Below, piece by piece: positions 1 through 8,700 of a stretch of 16,749 nt of DNA. This DNA is from an uncultured Candidatus Melainabacteria bacterium (GTDB lineage Bacteria; Cyanobacteriota; Vampirovibrionia; Gastranaerophilales; Gastranaerophilaceae): NCBI GenBank assembly GCA_934773085.1, contig CAKVMU010000011.1, positions 1-16,749 on the forward strand. Direction: 5' to 3'. The position numbers and the translations under genes were made by a program. The notes beneath the pieces are model-generated. The model was given only the letters and a program-made list of their open reading frames with translations, was not told where the DNA came from and did not search any database. Numbering within the stretch: the first letter of the stretch is position 1; each line of letters starts with the position of its first letter.

Positions 1-1
1 G

Positions 2-229
2 GGTACCGGTCCTAATCCGATTATCCAAAAATCTGCTCATTTGGATGGACTTGATTTTGAGACAGACAAAAAAGGTTATTTTGTTGTGAATGAGGAAACC
101 AGAGAAACTTCAATTTCGGGTATTTTTGCTGGTGGCGACGTTGCTCCTGTTGGAGCGTCAAACGCAATTAATGCAATGGGTGCAGGCAAAAAGGCTGCCA
201 AAGCTATAAATGAATATTTAGGTTCATAA
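2..229 (+). CDS. 3' end of a GltD-like NAD(P)H/FAD oxidoreductase (5' truncated by window)
   Basis: Only the last 75 codons are present. The frame is open to the window edge, so the real start lies upstream; the TTG at 41 is internal. The visible part has the C-terminal FAD-binding signature of the glutamate synthase small subunit family: GTGPNP near the edge, then GIFAGGD followed by an A/G-rich helix ending AMGAGKKAAKAI. In this family the AGGD aspartate contacts FAD ribityl/phosphate and the AMGAG helix caps the flavin. The family transfers electrons from NAD(P)H, as glutamate synthase beta subunit (GltD), the related NfnB subunit, or a stand-alone GltA-like enzyme. The usual TGAATVIL stretch between the two motifs is replaced by PVGASNAIN, so it may be a paralogue rather than true GltD. 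The family is clear, but the exact enzyme cannot be fixed from 75 residues. No terminator is visible before the next gene. Confidence 0.8.
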   Translation, partial: GTGPNPIIQKSAHLDGLDFETDKKGYFVVNEETRETSISGIFAGGDVAPVGASNAINAMGAGKKAAKAINEYLGS

Positions 230-232
230 ATC

Positions 233-261
233 TTTACAAACATTTAGATTTATGATATGCT
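233..261 (+). promoter_or_regulatory. Putative sigma70-type promoter of pilT
   Basis: TTTACA at 233-238 (5 of 6 to the -35 consensus) and TATGCT at 256-261 (4 of 6 to the -10) are separated by 17 bp. They lie in the 69-bp gap after the GltD-like gene. The predicted transcript would start near 268, about 30 nt before the pilT start codon. This is a pattern match only. Confidence 0.5.
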
Positions 262-298
262 TTTGCTGTGAAAAATTGCTAATTAAGAGGGCTTTTTA

Positions 299-1369
299 AT
301 GCTTATAGAGAAATATTTGGAAGTAGTTGTAAAGCAGAGAGGTTCTGATTTACATATTTCTGCGGGCTTGCCTCCGGTTGTCCGTATTGACGGCAACTTA
401 CAGAGAATGGATGTTCCTGCGCTTAAGCCGGAAGAAGTTGAGCTGCTTTTATTTCCAATGTTGAACAAGGAACAAAGACGTAAGCTTGAACAGGATTGGG
501 AACTCGACTTCTCTTATGGAATTCAAGGTTTGAGCCGTTTTAGGGTTAACATATATAAAGACAGAGGCAACTATGCAGCTGCGTTCCGTGTTATTGCATC
601 AAAAGTTCCATCTTTTAAAGAATTGGGTCTGTCTGATACAGTCAGAAAGATTGCAGAAAAACCACGTGGATTGGTTTTGGTAACAGGTCCTACAGGTTCC
701 GGTAAATCAACGACTCTTGCTGCAATGATTAACTACATCAACGAAACAAGAAGTGAACATATTTTGACAATTGAAGACCCGATTGAATTTATTCATCCGT
801 CAAAACGTTCTATTATTCACCAAAGAGAATTGGGGCAAGATACAAGGAGCTTTGCTAACGCACTAAAATCAGCACTTCGTGAAGATCCGGATATCATTCT
901 TGTAGGTGAGATGAGAGACTTGGATACTATTCGTTTAGCATTGACTGCGGCTGAAACAGGTCACTTGGTGTTTGGTACCTTGCACACTTCTTCTGCATCA
1001 CAAACGATTGACCGTATTATTGACGTATTTCCGGAAGGTCAGCAACAACAGGTTCGTGTACAGCTTTCAAACTCACTGGTTGCTGTATTCTCTCAAACAT
1101 TGTTGCCATTGTTGCAAGCAGATGGTACAAAGAGCGGTCGTGTAATGGCTCAAGAAGTTATGTTGGTTATTCCGGCAATTGCAAACCTTATTCGTGAGGC
1201 AAAAGCTGCTCAGATTTATTCAACTATGCAAACAAACTCCGGTTTTGGCATGCAGACATTGGAAATGTCATTGAGAGATTTATATTTGAAAAAGAAAATC
1301 ACTCTGGAAGATGCACTTGCTCGTTCAAGTCGTCCGGAAGAGTTCAAAAGAGGTTTACAAAACAGTTAA
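299..1369 (+). CDS. pilT: Type IV pilus retraction ATPase PilT
   Basis: A 356-aa secretion-type hexameric ATPase of usual PilT length (about 340-370 aa), acting at the cytoplasmic base of the type IV pilus to drive retraction, twitching and often DNA uptake. The start ATG has an AAGAGGG Shine-Dalgarno about 7 nt upstream. Visible motifs are the N-terminal GSDLHIS segment (residues 15-21), Walker A GPTGSGKST (130-138), Asp box LTIEDPIEF (157-164), Walker B-type DPDIILVGEMRD (196-207) and the His box around ETGHLVFGTLHT (219-230). Near the C-terminus AIANLIRE (293-300) matches the AIRNLIRE motif that marks PilT rather than PilB. The third residue of that motif is Ala instead of Arg. The gene appears monocistronic, between its own promoter and a terminator, and no other pilus gene is in the window. 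PilU is a possible alternative but less likely given the AIxNLIRE motif. Confidence 0.95.
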   Translation: MLIEKYLEVVVKQRGSDLHISAGLPPVVRIDGNLQRMDVPALKPEEVELLLFPMLNKEQRRKLEQDWELDFSYGIQGLSRFRVNIYKDRGNYAAAFRVIASKVPSFKELGLSDTVRKIAEKPRGLVLVTGPTGSGKSTTLAAMINYINETRSEHILTIEDPIEFIHPSKRSIIHQRELGQDTRSFANALKSALREDPDIILVGEMRDLDTIRLALTAAETGHLVFGTLHTSSASQTIDRIIDVFPEGQQQQVRVQLSNSLVAVFSQTLLPLLQADGTKSGRVMAQEVMLVIPAIANLIREAKAAQIYSTMQTNSGFGMQTLEMSLRDLYLKKKITLEDALARSSRPEEFKRGLQNS

Positions 1370-1370
1370 A

Positions 1371-1398
1371 AAAAGCGGGTAAAAACCCGTCTTTTTTT
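1371..1398 (+). terminator. Rho-independent terminator of pilT
   Basis: The inverted repeat GCGGGT (1375-1380) / ACCCGT (1385-1390) has a 4-nt A loop and is followed by a run of T from 1392. It begins one base after the pilT stop codon. A short but convincing stem plus U-tract. Confidence 0.85.
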
Positions 1399-1430
1399 TA
1401 GGCGAAAAGTTGCTTTTTTTAAGTGTTTGT

Positions 1431-1454
1431 AATACATTTGTTATGAATACATTT
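1431..1454. repeat. Pair of AATACATTT direct repeats upstream of pckA
   Basis: AATACATTT occurs at 1431-1439 and again at 1446-1454, 15 bp apart start to start. It lies in the 84-bp leader between the pilT terminator and the pckA Shine-Dalgarno. Candidate -10-like elements (TAATAC at 1430, TATGCT at 1454) overlap it, but I see no well spaced -35 for either. It could be an operator or chance in AT-rich DNA. Confidence 0.3.
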
Positions 1455-1482
1455 ATGCTTTAAAAAAGGAGGAAGCTAAATT

Positions 1483-3081
1483 ATGGAAACATATGGTATT
1501 GAAAAATTTGGAATCATTGCTCCAAAGGCAGTTTACCGCAATTTGACACCTGCTCAATTGACAGAAGCTGCATTAAGATTGGGCGAAGGTTCTTTGAGCA
1601 ACACAGGTGCTCTTGTTGTTACTACTGGTAAATATACAGGACGTTCACCTAAGGACAAATTTATCGTTGATACAGAATCTATTCACAACGATATCGCATG
1701 GGGTAAAGTTAACCGCCCTATCAGCAGAGAAAAATTCAATGCAATTAAAGGAAAAATCGCTGCATACTTGCAAAACAGAGAAGTATTCATTTTTGATGGT
1801 TATGCAGGTGCTGATAAAACTTATACTCAAAAATTCAGAGTTATCAACGAAATGGCAAGCCAAAACTTGTTCATTCACCAATTGTTAATCAGACCTACCG
1901 CAGAAGAATTGTCTAACTACGGTGAACCTGATTACACAATTCTTTGTGCTCCTGGTTTCAAATGTGATCCGGAAGTTGACGGTGTAAACTCAGAAGCTTG
2001 CATCGCTATCGACTACGAAGCACACACAATCATTATTTGCGGTTCAAGATATTCTGGTGAAATTAAAAAATCTGTATTCGCAACTATGAACTACATTATG
2101 ACTAAGAAGAATGTTCTTCCTATGCACTGTTCAGCTAACATGGACCCTGTAACAGGTGAAACAGCTGTATTCTTCGGTCTTTCAGGAACAGGTAAAACAA
2201 CATTGTCAGCTGACCCTAACCGTAAATTAATCGGTGATGACGAACACGGATGGTCTCCTGATGGCGTATTCAACTTCGAAGGCGGCTGCTATGCTAAATG
2301 TATCCACCTTTCAGCTGAAAACGAACCTGATATCTATAATGCTATCAAGTTTGGTTCATTGGTTGAAAACGTTGTTATGGACCCTGAAACAAGAGAATTC
2401 GATTTTGAAGATGGTTCTTTGACAGAAAACACTCGTGTTGGTTACCCTATTAACTACATCAACAATGCTCAAATCCCTTCAAAAGGCGGAATTCCGAAAG
2501 TTGTTGTATTCTTAACAGCTGATGCATTCGGCGTATTGCCTCCAATTTCAAGATTGGATAAGAACGCAGCTATGTACCACTTCGTAACTGGTTTCACTTC
2601 TAAATTAGCTGGAACTGAAAGAGGCGTTACAGAACCTCAACCTACATTCTCAACATTGTTCGGTGAACCATTCATGCCAATGGATGCTTCAGTTTACGCT
2701 AAGATGTTGGGTGACAAGCTTGATCAATACGGTACTAAGGTTTACTTGGTTAACACTGGTTGGGCAGGCGGAAGCGCAGCTTCAGGTGCTAAGAGAATGA
2801 AATTAGCTTACACAAGAGCTATGGTAACAGCAGCATTGAACGGTTCATTTGATTCAATTGAATTCAAACACCACGATGTATTCAACGTAGATTATCCTAC
2901 AAGCTGTCCTAACGTTCCGGATGAAATGCTTGATGCAAGAGGAATGTGGGCAGATAAGAATGCATATGATGCAGCTGCTAACAAACTTGCTCAGATGTTT
3001 GCAGACAACTTCTCTGCTAAATATCCAAATATGCCTTCAGAAATCGTTAACGCTGGTCCTAAGGCTGTTGCTAACGTATAG
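1483..3081 (+). CDS. pckA: Phosphoenolpyruvate carboxykinase (ATP)
   Basis: A 532-aa cytosolic enzyme of the ATP-dependent PEPCK family (E. coli enzyme about 540 aa), interconverting oxaloacetate + ATP and PEP + CO2 + ADP. It serves gluconeogenesis, or fermentative CO2 fixation in gut anaerobes. The start is fixed by a strong AAGGAGGAA Shine-Dalgarno at 1466-1474. Motifs: the substrate loop TGRSPKDKF (52-60, Arg54 binding the substrate carboxylate), metal-binding Lys196 and His215 (MHCSAN, 214-219), and the P-loop GLSGTGKTT (232-240). The kinase-2 motif LIGDDEHGW (249-257) supplies the acidic Mg/Mn ligands, and Arg318 sits in TENTRVGYP. All catalytic residues expected from the E. coli enzyme appear present. 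Codon choice differs from the neighbours, with more AAC, TTC and GAC in place of the T-ending forms, as expected for a highly expressed gene. Monocistronic, ending at a strong hairpin. Confidence 0.97.
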   Translation: METYGIEKFGIIAPKAVYRNLTPAQLTEAALRLGEGSLSNTGALVVTTGKYTGRSPKDKFIVDTESIHNDIAWGKVNRPISREKFNAIKGKIAAYLQNREVFIFDGYAGADKTYTQKFRVINEMASQNLFIHQLLIRPTAEELSNYGEPDYTILCAPGFKCDPEVDGVNSEACIAIDYEAHTIIICGSRYSGEIKKSVFATMNYIMTKKNVLPMHCSANMDPVTGETAVFFGLSGTGKTTLSADPNRKLIGDDEHGWSPDGVFNFEGGCYAKCIHLSAENEPDIYNAIKFGSLVENVVMDPETREFDFEDGSLTENTRVGYPINYINNAQIPSKGGIPKVVVFLTADAFGVLPPISRLDKNAAMYHFVTGFTSKLAGTERGVTEPQPTFSTLFGEPFMPMDASVYAKMLGDKLDQYGTKVYLVNTGWAGGSAASGAKRMKLAYTRAMVTAALNGSFDSIEFKHHDVFNVDYPTSCPNVPDEMLDARGMWADKNAYDAAANKLAQMFADNFSAKYPNMPSEIVNAGPKAVANV

Positions 3082-3101
3082 TTCAAGGTTTGAAGCAATT
3101 C

Positions 3102-3135
3102 AAAAAAAGCCGATAGAAATTTCTATCGGCTTTTT
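3102..3135. terminator. Bidirectional terminator between pckA and the 112-aa gene
   Basis: A perfect 11-bp inverted repeat (3109-3119 / 3120-3130, core GCCGATAGAAA) is flanked by seven A on the left and five T on the right. It can terminate pckA on the plus strand and the convergent minus-strand gene ending at 3154. The innermost AAATTT would open to form the loop. Confidence 0.9.
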
Positions 3136-3153
3136 AATTTATTTAGTATCTAA

Positions 3154-3492
3154 TTATTTTTTACATTGTTCAGCAAAAGTATCCATTAATATGCCGATGT
3201 GTGAAAGATCATCCTTTGGCACACCTGCTTTTTGATCAATAAAGTCATTAATTTTTGCAATTTTTTCTAAAGACATAAATGTTTTTTTATTTTCAAATAT
3301 TTTTGTTGCAATATTTTTTCCTTTTTCTAGGGTGTTTACAATGACTTTACGCCATTTAAGAGCATAAAAATCTCCCTTATGTTCTACTTGAACTAATAAT
3401 TTCGATGAGTTTGAATTATTTACAGGTATTCTTACAGTGGAGAGTGCCTTAAAAGAATTTGTTTGAATATTACTGGTTGGCTGAATTTGCAT
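3154..3492 (-). CDS. Hypothetical protein, 112 aa
   Basis: I do not recognise a family. The start ATG has AAAGAAAGGA a few bases upstream on the minus strand, a good Shine-Dalgarno. Residues 1-30 are rich in Gln, Asn, Ser and Thr and contain SFKAL (13-17). Residues 31-72 are basic and look mixed beta/helical (LLVQVEHKGDFYALKWRKV). The rest is probably helical and ends EQCKK, with no signal peptide or membrane segment. It follows priA on the same strand after a 69-bp gap and stops just before the bidirectional terminator. It could therefore be the last gene of the helicase-priA transcript, although the gap allows its own promoter. Small proteins with a low-complexity N-terminus and a short S/N-F-K/G element are common, in my recollection, in Gastranaerophilales-like genomes. 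That is context, not a function. Confidence 0.75.
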   Translation of the reverse strand: MQIQPTSNIQTNSFKALSTVRIPVNNSNSSKLLVQVEHKGDFYALKWRKVIVNTLEKGKNIATKIFENKKTFMSLEKIAKINDFIDQKAGVPKDDLSHIGILMDTFAEQCKK

Positions 3493-3561
3493 CTTATATT
3501 CCTTTCTTTCATTTACTAATGTTCAAATAGATTTAAAACTTGTAAAAAAGTAATTTGCTAT

Positions 3562-5766
3562 CTACAATATATCTAACGGGTCGACATCGATTGCCATTTT
3601 GATATCTTTTGGTAACGAAATTTTGTTAATGAATTTGGATACAAAGTCGTGCCCTTTTTGAGAGAGTTTATTTTTTATAAGAATCTGAAAACGATAGTAG
3701 CCGTTGATTTTTGATATTATGCAAGGTGTTGGTCCAAGAGTTTCAAGATATTCTCCAAAACCGAATTTTTCAGTCATTGTATTTAGTCGGAGAGCAATTT
3801 CCATTGCAGATTTTTCTGCTCTGAAATTATTCATTGAGGACAAGATAATTCTAATTATTTGACTGAACGGCGGGTAGTCGAACTCTTGTCTTGACTTGAT
3901 TTCCGTTTCAAAGAATTTTTCATAGTTTTGAGATTTAGCGGTTTGGAAAGCGTAGTAATCGGGGTTGTATGTTTGGAACAGTACTTTTCCTTTATATTCC
4001 CCTCTGCCTGCACGTCCGGCGACCTGCGTAAGTAATTGGAATCCTCTTTCTGATGCTCGGAAATCTGGAACAGAAAAACCTGTATCCGCACTAATTACAC
4101 CGACAAGCGTTACATTCGGATTATCTAATCCTTTTGCAATCATTTGTGTCCCAACAAGAATATCAATTTCGCCTTTTTGGAATCTCGATAAAAGTTCGAT
4201 GTGAGCATTTTTCTTGGTCAAAATATCGCTGTCAATTCTTTCAATTCTGTATTCCGGGAAGAGCTCTTTTATTAGGATTTCAATTTTTTGTGTTCCGCTT
4301 CCGGAGTTTGAAAGAGCGTCACTGCCGCATTGCGGGCAAAAATCAGGCATACTCATTTCTTTGCTGCAATAATGGCATTTTAATTTTTTGCCGTCAGAGT
4401 GCCAAACCATTGGAATAGAGCAGTCTGGGCATTCTATTACTGTTCCGCAACATTTGCATTGTGTGTAAGTTGAAAATCCTCTTCGGTTCATCAGCAAAAT
4501 AACTTGTTTACCATTATCTACTGCCTCTTTTATCTCTGTTTGCAAAGGTTTAGAGATGATTCCACGGTAGGCAGCCTTTCCGTATTCCTGCATATTAATA
4601 ACTTCCGGCTTTGCAAGAGGAGCGTTATTAAATCGTTTTAGCATTTGGAACAGAGTATTATTGTTCAGTGCGTAGTAATAAGTTGATACGTCTGGAGTTG
4701 CTGAACCCAGAAGAAGAGGAGCTTGGTGAAATTGTGCAAGACGTCTTGCCACAATTCGGGCGTCATAACGAGGAGCCGGATTGGTTTGTTTGTAAGCTCC
4801 TTCGTGCTCTTCGTCTATGATAATCAAACCAATGTTTTGAAGAGGGGCAAAAACAGCAGAACGGGCACCTGCCAAAATTTTTATTTCATTGTTGTAAAGT
4901 CTTTGCCAAACATCATATTTTTCACCATCTGAGATGCTACTGTGCCAAATCGCAACATCTTTGATTCCGAACTTTTTCGCTAATCTTTTTGTTAATTGTG
5001 ATGCAAGAGCAATTTCTGGTGCAAGGAACAGTACATTTTTACCGGAATCAATAACATCTTTGATAAGTTTAAAATAGACTTCCGTTTTACCTGACGCAGT
5101 TACACCGTGGAGCAAAATCGGTTTTTGAGAACGTAATTTTGACTTGATTCCTTGATAAACTTCTTCTTGCTCGTTTGACAGTTCATATAATGGTTCAACG
5201 GGAACATCCTTGAATATTGTCAGAGGGTTTCTGTAAACGTATTCCAGATTGAATTTTACATAACCCAAGGATTCAAGTTTTTTCATTGTAGCTCGAGTTG
5301 TTTTTGCCTGTTCTTCAAACTCAATTAACGGGGATTTGCCACTCTTTTTGAGCAATTCCAGAATCTCACGTTGTCTTTTTGTAAGACTTGAGAACTCCTC
5401 GTTTATCAATTCTACAGACTGTTCAGTTTTTGAATTCTTTTCGATTAATTTCATCGGAATTGCTGCATTCAAAACGGTTACAAAATCTGTGCAGTAGTAG
5501 TTTGCGACCCACTCCAAAAGTTTTAAATACTTGATAGAAAATAAAGGGGTTTCGTCCAGAATTCTGTTAATCTTTTTTGCCCGAATTTCTTCCGGCAAAT
5601 AGTCAGAAAAACCTACCACAAAAGCATTAATCAAACCTTGACGTCCAAACGGAACCAACACCGCTTGTCCAATTTGAATTTTTTCTGACATTTCGGGCGG
5701 TATTATGTAGCTAAAGGTTTTTACGCCTAACCCTTTGATATTAACTAAAACTAATGCGTACTTCAT
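3562..5766 (-). CDS. priA: Primosomal protein N' (replication restart helicase PriA)
   Basis: A 734-aa 3'-5' SF2 helicase, near the E. coli length of 732, that rebuilds the replisome at stalled or recombined forks. Domain order is intact. The N-terminal 3'-DNA-end-binding domain spans about 1-105 and a winged-helix-like linker about 125-180. The helicase core has Walker A GVTASGKT (221-228), DEEH box (318-321), GSATP (354-358), and the motif VI region QVAGRAGR (581-588). Between the two helicase lobes are four CxxC zinc pairs: C437/C440, C446/C449, C464/C467 and C477/C480, with an extra Cys439. The start codon lies 4 nt after the stop of the upstream helicase-nuclease and has no clear Shine-Dalgarno of its own, which suggests translational coupling. 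Identification is firm. Confidence 0.97.
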   Translation of the reverse strand: MKYALVLVNIKGLGVKTFSYIIPPEMSEKIQIGQAVLVPFGRQGLINAFVVGFSDYLPEEIRAKKINRILDETPLFSIKYLKLLEWVANYYCTDFVTVLNAAIPMKLIEKNSKTEQSVELINEEFSSLTKRQREILELLKKSGKSPLIEFEEQAKTTRATMKKLESLGYVKFNLEYVYRNPLTIFKDVPVEPLYELSNEQEEVYQGIKSKLRSQKPILLHGVTASGKTEVYFKLIKDVIDSGKNVLFLAPEIALASQLTKRLAKKFGIKDVAIWHSSISDGEKYDVWQRLYNNEIKILAGARSAVFAPLQNIGLIIIDEEHEGAYKQTNPAPRYDARIVARRLAQFHQAPLLLGSATPDVSTYYYALNNNTLFQMLKRFNNAPLAKPEVINMQEYGKAAYRGIISKPLQTEIKEAVDNGKQVILLMNRRGFSTYTQCKCCGTVIECPDCSIPMVWHSDGKKLKCHYCSKEMSMPDFCPQCGSDALSNSGSGTQKIEILIKELFPEYRIERIDSDILTKKNAHIELLSRFQKGEIDILVGTQMIAKGLDNPNVTLVGVISADTGFSVPDFRASERGFQLLTQVAGRAGRGEYKGKVLFQTYNPDYYAFQTAKSQNYEKFFETEIKSRQEFDYPPFSQIIRIILSSMNNFRAEKSAMEIALRLNTMTEKFGFGEYLETLGPTPCIISKINGYYRFQILIKNKLSQKGHDFVSKFINKISLPKDIKMAIDVDPLDIL

Positions 5767-5770
5767 ATTA

Positions 5771-8700
5771 TTACATATTACTGTTGATTATTCTGTCAAT
5801 GCAGGCTTTTGGTGAGTATTGCCATTCTCTGTACGAAATTCTGGAAACTTTTAATCCGGAGCGCTCTATTATAGCTTGTTTTTTCATATTTGAAACTTTC
5901 GGGTGTGTTTTATCTTCAATCCCGTCACATTCAATTACAAACTTATCATCAACAAGTAAATCAACGCTCAATCCTGCAATTTCATCTCCGCACACAACTT
6001 TGTGACCTAGTGCTCTGAATTCATCTGCAACTTGTTTTTCAAAATTGTTTTTATAAATATTTTCATCAAATTCGTCAGAATTAATCAATGAGAATCTATT
6101 TTCGTATTCTTCTATGAAGCCGAAATAACTTCTTAGAATTCCCTCAGGTAATTCTCTCGGATTTTTCGATATAAAGTTTATTGTTTTAAACCTTGCACGA
6201 GTAATTGCAACGTTAAACAGATTCGGTTTTTGCAGGAATACAAGGCTTTGCGGGAAACTGTTGTTTGCATATGCCCAAGAAATAAGCATTATATCTCTTT
6301 CATCCCCTTGGAATGTGTGGGCTGTACCGATTTCAATCTGATGTTTTTCCATCATATGTTCTGATAGAACCTTTGAAACAGAAAGTTTTAATTGTTCAAC
6401 TTGTGCTCTGAATGGAGAAATTATACCGATGCTGACGGGTTTTTCCGGATTTTTTCTTTCATCTTCGATAACAATTTCGTGCAAACGTTTAACTAAAGCT
6501 TCTATTTCAGGCAAGTTTCTTGTTGCATCAAAATCAACTTTGCCGTCCGGTACAACAACTGCTTCAAGTACTTTTGAAGAGTTATCGTTTCTGCGCATAA
6601 CTTTGATTCTTCCGCCATAAAATTCTTTGTTGGAATAATTAATGATTGGTGGCAAACTTCTGAAATGTTCATCCAGAAGTACCGGATGCATTGAATAGTA
6701 GTTCGCCAAATCAAACATAGAGTTTGTTCTGAATCTCCACATTAATTGGTATCTGTCATTGATACCGTATTGAGATAAGAAAGATTGTTCTTTCGCTTTT
6801 TCAAGGAATGAAAGATGGGGAAGCTGTTTGTCATCACCAACAACAACTGCTTTTTTTGCTCTGTATAAAATAGGGAAGCAGCTTGCAATATCGCATTGAG
6901 AAGCCTCGTCAATGATTACAACATCAAACAGTCCCGGTTTTAAAGGTAAAGAGCCGGATACGGCATACGTTGTTACGCACCAACATGGAAATGCTTCCAA
7001 TAGAGGTTTGAAATCTTCTGTTTCAAGAAGTCTGTTCTGAAGGTTCTTCTTTCTTTCGACAAGTGATTTTGAGTGTACAAAGAGTCTCTGTCTTTTGATA
7101 GAATCCCTCATTAAGCCTTTAAGAGCTTCTCTTCTTTTTGATTTTAAAATATCAACAGCCAATTTTTTCTGCTTTTTACGCATTGTTCTGAGCTGTTCTG
7201 ATATGACGTGAATATTTCCTGTTGTTTGAATCTTTGTTTCAATCATTCTGGCTTTGCAAATCAGTTTGGCAAACTCAAGTTCATTGCTCAGAATCGCAAG
7301 GTTTTCATTATTAACATCAAAATTGTTGAGTCTGAGAATTCTTTTTAAATTTCCTACTGCAGAATGATTTTTTAATCCTGCAAAAAATCCTGATTTTTCA
7401 AGATTTGATGATAGAGTTTGTATGATATTCTCAATTGTACGAATTTCATCCTCTTTTAAGTTTGATTTTATAAAGATTGGATTAGAGTGGTTCGGCTCTT
7501 CCAACTTGATTTCAGAATCAATATTAGACCATTCTTCTTCAAGTTTGATTATGGATTCGGCTTTTTGTTCCATTTCCTTAACTGTTTTTAGCAGTTTTTC
7601 CATATCGTCTGTATCACAGAGGATTGAAGATTCAACTCCGTCATCAAGGTCAACCTTGTTAGCGAGCAAATCTTGGAGTTGCATACTTAGTTCTCTCTGA
7701 TAATTTTGTCTTCCGGCTCTGAGCGCCAAAAACGGAGCGCCTAATTCATTAAGTCTTTCGGCAACAACATCTACGGCTTTATCCATGCGAGATGCGACAA
7801 GTACTGTTTTTCCGTTTGCGATTAAGTGTGCAACCAAGTTCACAATGGTTTGAGATTTTCCGGTTCCCGGAGGGCCGAAGACAGAAACCAATTTTGTATT
7901 TTCAACATTCTTGATAACATTTAGTTGAGCATCTGACAAAGACAATGGTGTTACCGGAAAGAAGTCTGCAAGTGTTTTTTGTTGTGTATCAACCGGTTTT
8001 GATTGAGTATATTCTTCATTGATAATGTTTAAAACAGTTTCTCTGTATACACCGCTCGGTTTTTCCGCAATTTGTGTTAATTCGTGCAGAACACCGGCAG
8101 TAACTGACGGACGTTTTGTTAAAATAATTGCACACTGGTTTGTTAAATGTATTTTTTCATATGCAGGAAGAGCTTTTTTTGAAGTTTCTTCTTCCTCAAT
8201 AAGTTCATCAACGTTATCAGCATTTATTTTTTCGTTATAAAAATCTTTTGCAACATTATCTTCTTTTACATCCATTTCGTGATTCATTGAAATATCAATG
8301 TCCGGAATGATGGATTTAAGCGTTGTTAAGAAGATGTCCATCTTTTCTTTTGTTATTGGAATAGAAGGAACTACATCCAACAATCCTTCTAACAGCTGCT
8401 CAGTTTCATCTTCATCATCACTTTTTTTCATAAGAGCGGTCAAAGCACCGGTATTTAGGGACAAAAATTCGTCGGTCAGCATGCAGTTTATGTTGACGCC
8501 GTTTCTTTCCAATCTGCATGGTGTGTACAAAAGCGGGGTTAAAAATTCGTTCTTCTTACCGGATTTTGCTTTTCCTACCAAAAATAAATACCCGTAGATT
8601 AAATATTTATCTTTCTGGCTTGTTTCTGATTGAATCATAAGTTCGGTAAGTTTAGGGTCAGAGCCCTCAAGTCTCAGGTATTCAAGCCCTTGGGTAAACA

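Noticed and set aside
41..43. TTG at 41 as the start of a 62-aa gene
   Set aside because: The frame is open back to base 2, and the upstream codons encode the family's GTGPNP motif, so this is the 3' end of a longer gene.
1410..1435. TTGCTT / TAATAC as the pckA promoter
   Set aside because: The spacer is only 14 bp, too short for a normal sigma70 promoter.
2921..3235. 104-codon plus-strand frame across the end of pckA
   Set aside because: It runs out of frame through pckA, then through the terminator and antisense to the 112-aa gene; no Shine-Dalgarno or motif.
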